From: RGIG8748 sp045646525
GTDB taxonomy: Bacteria; Bacillota; Clostridia; UMGS1810
Assembly: GCA_045646525.1 (NCBI GenBank)
Contig: JAZRKX010000004.1
Coordinates: 1 to 22,754 of the forward strand
Length of the DNA: 22,754 nucleotides
Reading direction: 5' to 3'
Part shown: positions 15,703 through 22,727 of the stretch, one piece after another
Numbering within the stretch: the stretch's first letter is position 1
Layout of the letters: every line of letters starts with the position of its first letter
The notes under the pieces: model-generated
What the model saw: the letters and a program-made list of their open reading frames with translations, nothing else
What the model was told of the DNA's origin: nothing
Databases searched by the model: none
Program-made: the position numbers and the translations under genes

Positions 15703-16040
15703 CAAGAGACGATATCATAGAATCTGTAGATAAGCTAAGACCAAACATCATAAATTCCGAGGACAAATATCACTGGATAGAGGTTATAGAAAACCTCATT
15801 TTGTGCCATATGACGCAATACGGAGAATTTGCACCAGAAATATCCGAGGACACTCTCCTATTGGAAACGGAATATAAGGATATGTATGTGTACTATGTAA
15901 TATCTATGATAGACCTTGCCAACGGGGACATAGCCATGTACAACAACAGCTGTACATTCTTTAACGATATGTACCGCACATGGCAGAAGAAGTGGCGCAG
16001 AGAACACACTCCCCAAAAACGAACAGAGGCGGTGGTGTGA
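15699..16040 (+). CDS. Phage head-tail connector-like protein
   Basis: This 113-residue protein resembles small connector or adaptor proteins seen in clostridial phages. The shared layout is DIIESVDKLRPN near residue 5-16, a K-x-x-W-I-E-V-I-E-N segment near 23-33, then ETEYKDMYVYYVISMIDLANGDIAMYNNS near 56-84 and FNDMYRTWQKKWRREHTP near 87-104. In such phages the protein sits at the portal-tail junction. The gene overlaps both neighbours: ATGA with the 58-residue gene and TGATG with the next, with GGAGGT seven bases before its start. No portal, capsid or terminase gene is present, so it is outside a normal virion context. The family call rests on pattern memory, not a search. Confidence 0.6.
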   Translation: MTRDDIIESVDKLRPNIINSEDKYHWIEVIENLILCHMTQYGEFAPEISEDTLLLETEYKDMYVYYVISMIDLANGDIAMYNNSCTFFNDMYRTWQKKWRREHTPQKRTEAVV

Positions 16041-17827
16041 TGCTTCCTGTAATGCGTTCAAAAAATTCCATGTCCAAATATGCGATAACTGCATTCGGCG
16101 GTATAAACACAGGCTTTTCGCAAGCGGTAAATGAGCTTACACAATCTAAAAACATGTCATCCGAGCTTTTCCCTGCCATATCAACGGCAAAAGGATTTGA
16201 AAGCATGCAGACATTTGAAAACACAATATGTACGGCAAGTTTTTTTGACAAGCTCTATACCGTTGAGAGAACCAATGCCGACTCGGGTGACATATATCTG
16301 CGGTGCGGAGATATGGAAAAGAATATCTCTTCGTTTGAAAGTCCCGAAGAGATACCCCAAAACCACACAATAGAATTTCTTAAAGACAGTGCGCTTGTAA
16401 TACCCGAAAATGTTATTTACCATATAAAGGAAGACAAGCTTCAAAGCGGTGATGTAAGCATAACCACAACAAAGGCAAACTGTCAGGAGCGCTTTGAGGA
16501 GCAATCGGGCAGAGATGAAGAGATGCCCATGCCCTACAATGTGTGGTACAGTGCCGAATTAAGTCACAACGCCATAACAGCCATGAACAAAACCTACTAT
16601 GTGTCGTCTACAGCTTACAAATTTTATCATTTCAGCCTTACAAGCCAGTTTGAAATCGGAGATGTTGTAACGCTTAAAATGAGTGTAAAGCCCATAGATG
16701 TAGCTCAGGACAGTGCATATCATGCTTATGTCGACAAGATGGCAAACGGAATAAGCCTTAAAATTAAGGATATAACCAAAACCCGCCACTCCACCCCCAC
16801 AGGCACAGTATCGGAAATAACCGAGCTTATATTCGATGACTACTCAATAGATTTGGGCGGATATGACGATGTGGTGGTAATGACCGTAACGGTAGAAAAA
16901 TCCATACCCAAATTTGTAGACATATGCTCATTTGAAAACAGAATGTGGGGCGTAACCGAGAAAGAACTTCGCACCTCTAAGCTTGGCGATGCATCGGAAT
17001 GGAATGATTTTTCCGTTGATGAATACGGCACTTTGCCCTCATCCTGCTTTTGCACCGAGGTGGAAAGTGACGGCTCATTTACTGCCGTAACATCTTATAA
17101 CGGCAATATACTTGCCTTTAAGGAGGACTGCATTTACAAGGTATACGGAAATGAGCCCAACGAATACAGCCTGACCCGTATAAACTGTGCAGGAGTTAAA
17201 AAAGGCGCTCACAGGACCGTTACCACAGTAAACGGCTCGCTTTACTACATGGCAAGGGGCGGTATATACTGTTTTAACGGAAGCAGTGTGCGGTGTATAA
17301 GCACCAATATGGATATATCCGCCCTTACGGCAGTTTCCGCATCGGGCAATGAGCGTTTTTATGTTATTAATCTTAAGTCAGGGAGTGATAGCTTCCTCTA
17401 TGTGTACGATACATTTAAGGGTGTGTGGCACATAACGGACTGTCCTCAAAACATACGGGAAATAATCCTTGGAGAAAGTGAAATTTTGTTTGTTTGCGAA
17501 AACGAAATATTCAAAAAATCCGAGCGGTATTGCGACACTTGGAATTTTGCCCTAAGCTTTGCCAAAAAGGAATTTGCATCCAAGCATATGTGTGCCGTTC
17601 TTATGCGCTACTATCTGGAGGACGGAGCAAGCTTTACGGTCACTCTCAAAAACAAGCACGCCTCATACACTCTTGCGCAGGTTAGCCAAAGTGCCGAAAA
17701 CAAACCGCTTTTTATAGACATACCCGTAAGTTGCAGCGAGGATGCGGATTTGATATTTGAGGGTAAGGGCAAATTTATACTCACATCCCTCACGGTAAAA
17801 TACAAAGAAACAGGAATAAAGAATTAG
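16040..17827 (+). CDS. Phage tail/virion-like protein, beta-rich, propeller-like
   Basis: The 595-residue product (start MLPVMRSKNSMSKYAITAFGG) is predicted mostly beta. A longer frame begins at 15980, but the ATG at 16040 overlaps the previous stop (TGATG), the coupling used throughout the cassette. The opening GGINTGFSQAVNELTQSKNMSSELFPAIS resembles phage-associated proteins with an early FGGYN...E...D..N....YP pattern. From about 290 on there are blade-like repeats: FENRMWGVTEKELRTSKLGDASEW, LAFKEDCIYKVYG, SLYYMARGGIYCFNG, SFLYVYDTFKGVWHI, ILFVCENEIFKK. These suggest a beta-propeller of the tail or neck-protein type. No signal peptide or enzyme motif is visible. The stop TAG is part of the next gene's ribosome site TAGGAGGT. 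Confidence 0.6.
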   Translation: MLPVMRSKNSMSKYAITAFGGINTGFSQAVNELTQSKNMSSELFPAISTAKGFESMQTFENTICTASFFDKLYTVERTNADSGDIYLRCGDMEKNISSFESPEEIPQNHTIEFLKDSALVIPENVIYHIKEDKLQSGDVSITTTKANCQERFEEQSGRDEEMPMPYNVWYSAELSHNAITAMNKTYYVSSTAYKFYHFSLTSQFEIGDVVTLKMSVKPIDVAQDSAYHAYVDKMANGISLKIKDITKTRHSTPTGTVSEITELIFDDYSIDLGGYDDVVVMTVTVEKSIPKFVDICSFENRMWGVTEKELRTSKLGDASEWNDFSVDEYGTLPSSCFCTEVESDGSFTAVTSYNGNILAFKEDCIYKVYGNEPNEYSLTRINCAGVKKGAHRTVTTVNGSLYYMARGGIYCFNGSSVRCISTNMDISALTAVSASGNERFYVINLKSGSDSFLYVYDTFKGVWHITDCPQNIREIILGESEILFVCENEIFKKSERYCDTWNFALSFAKKEFASKHMCAVLMRYYLEDGASFTVTLKNKHASYTLAQVSQSAENKPLFIDIPVSCSEDADLIFEGKGKFILTSLTVKYKETGIKN

Positions 17828-17836
17828 GAGGTACCT

Positions 17837-18838
17837 ATGACAGATTACAACAAAAAGAAAAAACTTCTCGACGACAACAAGGATATATACATATCCGAAT
17901 ATGACAAAACCTTAAGCTACGATGCATTAAGCCAGATAGTAGACGCCAAAAAGCGCTACGCACAAGCCGCCAAGGACGGCGACAAGGCGGAGATGACCCG
18001 TTCCAACAATGTAGCAAATGCAGTCCGTGCAAAATACGGAAGCTATACCGCGGGGAATTCAGGAAACGAGTACAAGCCTTTTGTATATGCCGATACATCA
18101 TATGAGGATTATACATCCAAATACGAGGACGAGCTCGACAGCCTGTATGACTCAATAACAAAAAACCGCGACAGCTTCAGTTACGATTATACAAAGGACC
18201 CCGCATATCAGGCTTACAAGGCAGTATATGACAAGCAGGGACAGCTCGCATATGACAGAGCACTCGCTGAAAACTCATTAAAAACAGGCGGTGTGCAAAA
18301 CTCAAATGCCCAAAGCGCCGCCATGCAGGCTCTGGGTTACTACAACTCACAGCTTGCCGCCAAGATTCCCGAGCTTTATGAGGCGGCATACCAGAGACAT
18401 TACAAGGATGAGCAAAACCGCCTCGGAAGTCTCCTTGATGCATACGGCATAATATCCGACAGAGAGGAAAGGGATTATACAAGACACCTCGACAGACTTG
18501 CAAATCAGAAAGACCTTCGCAATTTTGCCTATGAGAGAGAACAGGATATGCTCGACAGAAGCTACAAGACAGCAACCGACCAAATGGACAGAGAATTTGA
18601 ACTTGCTCTTGCTGCCAATGACGCATCTATGAAAAACCTGGACATTCTCTATGACCTGATGCGTGACAGCATAGATGACGAAAAATGGAGAGTAAACCAT
18701 AACTTAAATGCCTACAAAAAAGGCTACCCCTCTTATCGTGGAAGCATAGGTGCTACAGGTATTCTCGATTATGCAAAGACATTATTCGGAAACTCTTCGC
18801 TTACTATGGAAGACCTTTATAATCTCTTAGGCTTATAA
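17837..18838 (+). CDS. Helical phage virion-like protein (internal/ejection-protein-like)
   Basis: The product has 333 residues, very rich in Tyr, Asp, Lys, Ala and Gln, without a signal peptide or membrane helix. The centre reads DPAYQAYKAVYDKQGQLAYD (about 121-140), a small-residue segment SLKTGGVQNSNAQSAAMQALGYY (147-169), then AKIPELYEAAYQRHYKDEQNR (175-195) and a long charged helix to about 275. That order (D-P-x-Y, G-Q-x-A, Gly/Ser/Ala-rich turn, I-P-E-L-Y) recurs in clostridial phage proteins next to tail or neck genes and may be an internal virion or DNA-ejection protein. GGAGGT lies six bases before the ATG. Its stop codon is the first three bases of the terminator stem. Assignment is by pattern memory. 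Confidence 0.58.
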   Translation: MTDYNKKKKLLDDNKDIYISEYDKTLSYDALSQIVDAKKRYAQAAKDGDKAEMTRSNNVANAVRAKYGSYTAGNSGNEYKPFVYADTSYEDYTSKYEDELDSLYDSITKNRDSFSYDYTKDPAYQAYKAVYDKQGQLAYDRALAENSLKTGGVQNSNAQSAAMQALGYYNSQLAAKIPELYEAAYQRHYKDEQNRLGSLLDAYGIISDREERDYTRHLDRLANQKDLRNFAYEREQDMLDRSYKTATDQMDREFELALAANDASMKNLDILYDLMRDSIDDEKWRVNHNLNAYKKGYPSYRGSIGATGILDYAKTLFGNSSLTMEDLYNLLGL

Positions 18839-18883
18839 GAAAAGCGTGTCTCATTTTTTTGAGACACGCTTTTCTTATTTTTT
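18836..18883. terminator. Shared terminator palindrome enclosing two convergent stop codons
   Basis: An 18-bp perfect stem (18836-18853 with 18860-18877; outer bases TAAGAAAAGCGTG) has a loop of six Ts and is followed on the plus strand by six Ts. The first three bases are the TAA of the virion-like gene and the last three are the complement of the TAA of the 42-residue gene on the other strand. It is a clear plus-strand terminator. On the minus strand only the inner GC-rich part followed by GCTTTTCTTA could serve. Confidence 0.92.
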
Positions 18884-19003
18884 ACTGCTTGTAGCAGCAT
18901 TTAATATAATCATTGCCGCTATTATAATTACAGTTACAACAAATATCCCGAGCATTCCCTTGCCCATTATCGGGAGGGTAGCCAAAAAAGCATTTATGTT
19001 CAT
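18875..19003 (-). CDS. Small single-helix membrane protein, OadG-like partner of OadB
   Basis: A 42-residue frame directly after oadB, starting MNINAFLATLPIMGKGMLG and containing one hydrophobic helix (about 18-36), ending in SSKK. AAGGTGG lies seven bases before the ATG and overlaps the oadB stop region, so it belongs to the oadB transcript. Small gamma-type subunits of sodium-pumping decarboxylases are single-helix proteins that stabilise the pump; this one is shorter than a usual OadG and has no soluble tail. The GKGMLGIF motif looks conserved, but the family is recalled, not searched. Its stop codon lies inside the shared terminator palindrome. Confidence 0.72.
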   Translation of the reverse strand: MNINAFLATLPIMGKGMLGIFVVTVIIIAAMIILNAATSSKK

Positions 19004-19015
19004 ATCATTACCACC

Positions 19016-20125
19016 TTAACCTATAAGATTTAATATAAGACCGCCTGCTATTACAGATGCTATCTGTCCCGATACATTAACCCCTACTGTATGCATAAGA
19101 AGGAAGTTTGACGGGTCTTCTTTAAGTCCCATCTTATGGATAACTCTTGCAGACATAGGAAACGCTGATATACCTGCCGCACCTATCATGGGGTTTATCT
19201 TCTTCTTGGTGAAGAGATTCAAAATCTTTGCAAAGATTACACCGCCTGCAGTATCGAAGATAAAGGCAAAAAGTCCGAGCGCTATTATAAGAAGCGTTTC
19301 ACCCGTTAAGAAATCTGCATAATGCATCTTTGTAGCAATTACAATACCTAAGAATATGGTAACAAGGTTAGCAAGCACCTTTTGTGCTGTTTCGGATAAT
19401 GAGTTGAGCACTCCGCACTCACGGATAAGGTTACCAAACATAAGGAATCCCACAAGCGATACACTCTTGGGCGCTACTATACCTACAACTATAGTTATGA
19501 TTATGGGGAAAAGTATTCTTGTAAGCTTGGAAACATTCTTTTCCTCGTAGGGCATCTTTATGCATCTTTCCTTTTTGGTGGTAAGAAGCTTAATTACAGG
19601 CGGCTGTACTATGGGAACAAGCGCCATATACGAGTACGCCGCAACCATTATAGCACCCACATAGCTCGAATTAAGCTTCTGCGCAACCACTATGGAAGTG
19701 GGGCCGTCTGCTGCACCTATTATACCTATGGATGCCGCATCGTTTAAATCAAATCCGAAGAGCGATGCAAGGCTGAGTGTCATAAATATACCGAACTGTG
19801 CCGCCGCACCAAATATCATAAGCTTTGGATTGGACAACAGCGGTCCGAAATCAATCATAGCCCCTATACCTATAAAGAGTATAAGAGGAAAAAGCTCGTT
19901 TGAAATACCCGCATCAAAAAGTATGGAAAGAGCACCCTCCTCGCCTGCCTGAGTTATAGCTCCCGACATGGGCAGATTTACAAGTATAGCTCCAAAACCC
20001 ATAGGAAGAAGCAAGGTAGGCTCCATATCCTTGGCTATTGCAAGGTATATAAGTATACCGCCTATAGCCCACATTACAAGCATGGGCCATTCAAAATTGA
20101 GAACGTTGCCGAAAAGTTCCTGCAT
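19016..20125 (-). CDS. Sodium ion-translocating decarboxylase beta subunit (OadB family)
   Basis: This 369-residue membrane protein has about nine or more helices. Family marks: IGIGAMIDFGPLL near 86-98, GIIGAADGPTSIVVA near 134-148 with D140 in the position of the sodium-binding aspartate, FDTAGGVIF near 290-298, GAAGISAFPMSARV near 315-328 and HTVGVNVSGQIASVIAGG near 345-362 with N350. In the family, the beta subunit couples decarboxylation of biotin-bound carboxylate to Na+ export. The TTG at 20131 sits one base from AGGAGGT, so the ATG at 20125 (seven-base spacing) is the start. Neither carboxyltransferase nor biotin carrier genes are near; only the 42-residue gene follows. Expression appears to be under a yybP-ykoY Mn2+ riboswitch, which is unexpected for this family and leaves its transported ion open. 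Confidence 0.9.
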   Translation of the reverse strand: MQELFGNVLNFEWPMLVMWAIGGILIYLAIAKDMEPTLLLPMGFGAILVNLPMSGAITQAGEEGALSILFDAGISNELFPLILFIGIGAMIDFGPLLSNPKLMIFGAAAQFGIFMTLSLASLFGFDLNDAASIGIIGAADGPTSIVVAQKLNSSYVGAIMVAAYSYMALVPIVQPPVIKLLTTKKERCIKMPYEEKNVSKLTRILFPIIITIVVGIVAPKSVSLVGFLMFGNLIRECGVLNSLSETAQKVLANLVTIFLGIVIATKMHYADFLTGETLLIIALGLFAFIFDTAGGVIFAKILNLFTKKKINPMIGAAGISAFPMSARVIHKMGLKEDPSNFLLMHTVGVNVSGQIASVIAGGLILNLIG

Positions 20126-20157
20126 TATCAATACCTCCTGTTATATGAAGTGCCAAC

Positions 20158-20194
20158 AAAAAAAGACCTCTACCACACAAGTGATAAAAGTCTT
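20158..20194 (-). terminator. Riboswitch expression-platform terminator
   Basis: On the minus strand AAGACTTTTATCAC (20194-20181) pairs with GTGGTAGAGGTCTT (20176-20163) with three G-U pairs and a TTGT loop, followed by Ts. Its 5' arm is the 3' strand of aptamer helix P1, so ligand-stabilised P1 would stop it forming: an ON switch. Confidence 0.85.
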
Positions 20195-20281
20195 GCCATT
20201 TAATACATACGCAGGACAGAATATGTTCTGCACCGTACTGACGCGCATGTAACGAAAGTATCGTAGGCTACTCCCTTTTAT
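20184..20281 (-). promoter_or_regulatory. yybP-ykoY (Mn2+-sensing) riboswitch aptamer upstream of oadB
   Basis: The minus-strand leader contains the conserved parts of the yybP-ykoY class in order. P1 pairs ATAAAAG (20281-20275) with CTTTTAT (20190-20184). Next comes the GGGAGTAGCC docking loop. A short hairpin ACGA-TCGT follows. A second leg pairs ACATGCG with CGTATGT and holds the conserved CGTCA internal loop, capped by CAGAA-CATA-TTCTG. Last is GGCAAGAC before P1 closes. In this class Mn2+ bridges the two loops. P1 overlaps the terminator at 20158-20194, which fits Mn2+-induced read-through into oadB. The family identification rests on recalled consensus and hand folding. Confidence 0.85.
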
Positions 20282-20294
20282 TTCCAACACTATT

Positions 20295-20322
20295 ATTATA
20301 GCAGAATTAACGCAAAAGTCAA
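20295..20322 (-). promoter_or_regulatory. Sigma-A promoter of the riboswitch-oadB transcript
   Basis: On the minus strand, TTGACT (20322-20317), 16-base spacer, perfect TATAAT (20300-20295) with TGC before it (extended -10). RNA would begin near 20288, just before the riboswitch P1. Confidence 0.85.
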
Positions 20323-20407
20323 TAAAAAATCATAATTTAACATAAATTTAACACAGTTCTGTCATGAAAACTCAACAGTTTTCCCCATAAAAAGTGTCTT
20401 TGCTTTA

Positions 20408-20436
20408 TTGATTTTGTACAAGATGTGTGGTATAAT
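20408..20436 (+). promoter_or_regulatory. Sigma-A promoter of hpf
   Basis: TTGATT (20408-20413), 17-base spacer, TATAAT (20431-20436) with TGG before it. The leader is about 47 bases and holds a weak AAGAAT/ATTCTT hairpin. The 85 bases between this -35 and that of oadB are AT-rich with a 7-bp inverted repeat (20366-20383) of unknown meaning. Confidence 0.88.
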
Positions 20437-20489
20437 AAATTCAAGAAGAATAATAATTCTTCCAATTCATTGCGAAAGAAGGTATAAGT

Positions 20490-21011
20490 ATGAAATTACA
20501 AATCACAGGAAGAAAAATCGATGTTACACCAGGTCTCAAAGATTATACCACAAATAAGCTTTCCAAGCTTGACAAATTTTTCGGAGATGAAGCTACTGCA
20601 GATGTAACACTATCTGTACAAAAGGATAACCATACAATAGAAGTAACGGTACAGCACAAGGGCATAATCTACAGAGCAGAGGTGACAGAGCCCGATATGT
20701 ACGCATCTATAGACAGAGTTGAGGATGTGCTCGAAAGACAGATAAGAAAGCAGAAAACCCGACTCGAAAAACAATTAAGGCTGGGCGCTTTTGAATATGA
20801 AGCGAAATTCGGCGACATAGAAGAAGAAAACGAATTTAAAATAGTAAAAACCAAGACCTATTCCGCAAAGCCGATGAGTGCAGAGGAAGCAATACTGCAG
20901 ATGAACCTTTTGGGACATACATTCTATATATTCCAGAACTCCGATACAATGGATAAGAATGTAGTATATAAAAGAAAAGACGGAAATTACGGTCTTATAG
21001 AATTAGAATAA
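20490..21011 (+). CDS. hpf: Long-form ribosome hibernation promoting factor
   Basis: This 173-residue protein is long HPF, which pairs idle 70S ribosomes into 100S dimers in stationary phase and sporulating cells. The N-terminal S30AE domain (about 1-100) begins MKLQITGRKIDVTPGLKDYTTNKLSKLDKFF and ends in the basic helix DVLERQIRKQKTRLEK that lies on 16S rRNA. A charged linker follows, then the dimerisation domain (about 120-173) with KPMSAEEAILQMNLLGHTFYIFQN and VVYKRKDGNYGLIE, both typical. The ribosome site GAAGG lies eight bases before the ATG. It is monocistronic with its own promoter and terminator, diverging from oadB. Confidence 0.95.
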   Translation: MKLQITGRKIDVTPGLKDYTTNKLSKLDKFFGDEATADVTLSVQKDNHTIEVTVQHKGIIYRAEVTEPDMYASIDRVEDVLERQIRKQKTRLEKQLRLGAFEYEAKFGDIEEENEFKIVKTKTYSAKPMSAEEAILQMNLLGHTFYIFQNSDTMDKNVVYKRKDGNYGLIELE

Positions 21012-21020
21012 ATAATATAA

Positions 21021-21057
21021 CAAAATACAGAGACCCGGACTCTGTATTTTGTTTTTT
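21021..21057 (+). terminator. Intrinsic terminator after hpf
   Basis: CAAAATACAGAG (21021-21032) pairs perfectly with CTCTGTATTTTG (21040-21051) around ACCCGGA, followed by six Ts. Confidence 0.93.
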
Positions 21058-21063
21058 CTTTTT

Positions 21064-21092
21064 GCATAATCTCTCCCATTCCCTCATACAAT
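21064..21092 (+). promoter_or_regulatory. Sigma-E (mother-cell) promoter of spoIVA
   Basis: GCATAAT (21064-21070), 14 bases, CATACAAT (21085-21092) matches the sigma-E consensus (KMATATT, N14-15, CATACAnT) with one mismatch in the -35. Transcription would start near 21099, about 26 bases before the ATG. spoIVA is a classical sigma-E gene, which supports the call. Confidence 0.85.
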
Positions 21093-21124
21093 GTACAAAA
21101 AAGTACAAAGTGTGGAGGCTAATT

Positions 21125-22603
21125 ATGGCAGAATACAATATCTACAACGACATTTCAAAACGCTCAAACGGCGATGTGTACATCGGAGTTGTGGGGCCTG
21201 TACGAACAGGAAAATCAACCTTTATCAAAAAATTCATGGACCTTCTTGTTATACCCAACATAGACAATGCATTCAAGAGGGAAAGAGCACGCGACGAATT
21301 GCCGCAGAGCAGCGCTGGAAAAACCATAATGACCACAGAGCCCAAATTTGTACCCAACGAAGCTGTGGAGATTACCTTATCCGACAATGCAAGGTTTAAT
21401 GTGCGCATGATAGACTGCGTAGGCTACATAATAGACTCTGCTCTCGGATATATAGAAGAAAATGCACCCCGAATGGTAAAAACGCCCTGGTCGGAAAACG
21501 AAATCCCCTTTGCCGAAGCTGCAGAAAAAGGAACTCACAAGGTAATCTGCGACCACTCAAATATAGGACTTGTAGTTACCAGCGACGGCAGCATAACAGA
21601 CATCGAACGCGAGGCATACATACCCGCTGAGGACAGGGTGATAAATGAACTTAAGGAGCTTGGCAAACCCTTTGTAGTTCTTCTTAACTGCGTAAATCCC
21701 AATGCCTCATGTGCAATAGAAGCAAAAAGAGCAATAGAAGCAAAACACTCGGTTCCCGTACTGGCAGTAAACTGTGCACTTCTTACCAAAGACGATATAA
21801 ATTCCATAATAGAAAAGGTGCTGTTTGAATTCCCTCTAAAGGAAATTGGCGTGGATATGCCAAACTGGGTAGATGTACTCGAAAATGAGCACTGGCTCAA
21901 AAAAGAAATCTTTGAAAACATATTTTCTTCCATAAAGAATGTTTCAAAGATAAGCGATGCCAAAAAAATTGCTCAAACGCTCAAAAACTGCGACAGCATT
22001 ACCGAGTCTGATATAGAGTCCATAAACCTTGGCGACGGAACCGTGCGCGTAAAGGTAAACACAAACGAGGATTTATACTATAAAATTCTTGGTGAGGAAA
22101 CCGGCTTTGAAATCACGGGCAAGGACTCTCTTATGAGCCTTATGAGAAATCTGTCAAAAACTCAGCAGGAGTATGACAAAATCTCTGCCGCACTCGATGA
22201 GGTACGCTCTACAGGCTACGGCATTGTATCGCCCGGCATAGAAGAGCTGAGCCTTGAGGAGCCCGAGATTGTAAAGCAGGGCAACAAATTCGGCGTGAGA
22301 CTGCGTGCAAGCGCACCCAGTATCCATATGATACGCGCAGACATAGAAACAACCGTATCCCCCATTGTGGGAAGCGAAAAGCAGTCGGAAGAGCTTGTAC
22401 ATTATCTGCTTAAGGAATTTGAGGTAGACCCCAAATCCATATGGAATACAAACATATTCGGAAAGTCACTTCATGACCTTGTAAACGAAGACCTTCGGGG
22501 CAAACTTATGCGTATGCCCGATGACGCAAGATTTAAACTTCAGGAAACTCTGCAAAGGATAATAAACGAGGGAAGCGGCGGACTTATTTGCATCATTCTC
22601 TAA
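21125..22603 (+). CDS. spoIVA: Stage IV sporulation protein A
   Basis: This protein is SpoIVA, the ATPase that polymerises on the forespore surface and forms the base layer of the coat. At 492 residues it matches the Bacillus length as I recall it. Walker A is GPVRTGKST at 24-32 with K30 in the known catalytic position; the strongly conserved DELPQSSAGKTIMTTEPKFVPNEA and DCVGYIIDSALGY segments follow in the GTPase-like domain. The end INEGSGGLICIIL is the conserved C-terminus that docks on the forespore. The open frame extends back to 21062 but that stretch is the promoter; ATG 21125 follows GGAGG by six bases. It is transcribed alone from the sigma-E promoter to a terminator. Confidence 0.98.
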   Translation: MAEYNIYNDISKRSNGDVYIGVVGPVRTGKSTFIKKFMDLLVIPNIDNAFKRERARDELPQSSAGKTIMTTEPKFVPNEAVEITLSDNARFNVRMIDCVGYIIDSALGYIEENAPRMVKTPWSENEIPFAEAAEKGTHKVICDHSNIGLVVTSDGSITDIEREAYIPAEDRVINELKELGKPFVVLLNCVNPNASCAIEAKRAIEAKHSVPVLAVNCALLTKDDINSIIEKVLFEFPLKEIGVDMPNWVDVLENEHWLKKEIFENIFSSIKNVSKISDAKKIAQTLKNCDSITESDIESINLGDGTVRVKVNTNEDLYYKILGEETGFEITGKDSLMSLMRNLSKTQQEYDKISAALDEVRSTGYGIVSPGIEELSLEEPEIVKQGNKFGVRLRASAPSIHMIRADIETTVSPIVGSEKQSEELVHYLLKEFEVDPKSIWNTNIFGKSLHDLVNEDLRGKLMRMPDDARFKLQETLQRIINEGSGGLICIIL

Positions 22604-22611
22604 ATTTTCCA

Positions 22612-22663
22612 AAAGCCAGAAAACCGAAATTACAATCGGTTTTTTGGCTTTGAAAATTTTTTT
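22612..22663 (+). terminator. Intrinsic terminator after spoIVA
   Basis: A 16-bp stem pairs AAAGCCAGAAAACCGA (22612-22627) with TCGGTTTTTTGGCTTT (22636-22651), one G-U pair, loop AATTACAA. The flanks AAATTTTC and GAAAATTT extend it, and seven Ts follow (22657-22663). Confidence 0.9.
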
Positions 22664-22683
22664 AAAAAACATGAATTTTTTTG

Positions 22684-22712
22684 TTGACAAACGCCCTACG
22701 GTGTGGTATACT
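22684..22712 (+). promoter_or_regulatory. Strong sigma-A promoter of the tRNA gene
   Basis: Perfect TTGACA (22684-22689), 17-base spacer, TATACT (22707-22712) with TGG before it. RNA would begin about 8 bases before the tRNA 5' end. Confidence 0.9.
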
Positions 22713-22727
22713 AATTCATGTTGAAAC

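Noticed and set aside
15980..16039. Upstream start for the tail-like protein
   Set aside because: It would overlap the connector-like gene by 61 bases and has no clear ribosome site; ATG 16040 overlaps the previous stop by one base as elsewhere in the cassette.
20366..20383. Inverted repeat GAAAACT/AGTTTTC between oadB and hpf as a terminator or operator
   Set aside because: Short, AT-rich, no T-tract and between two divergent promoters; nothing to support a function.
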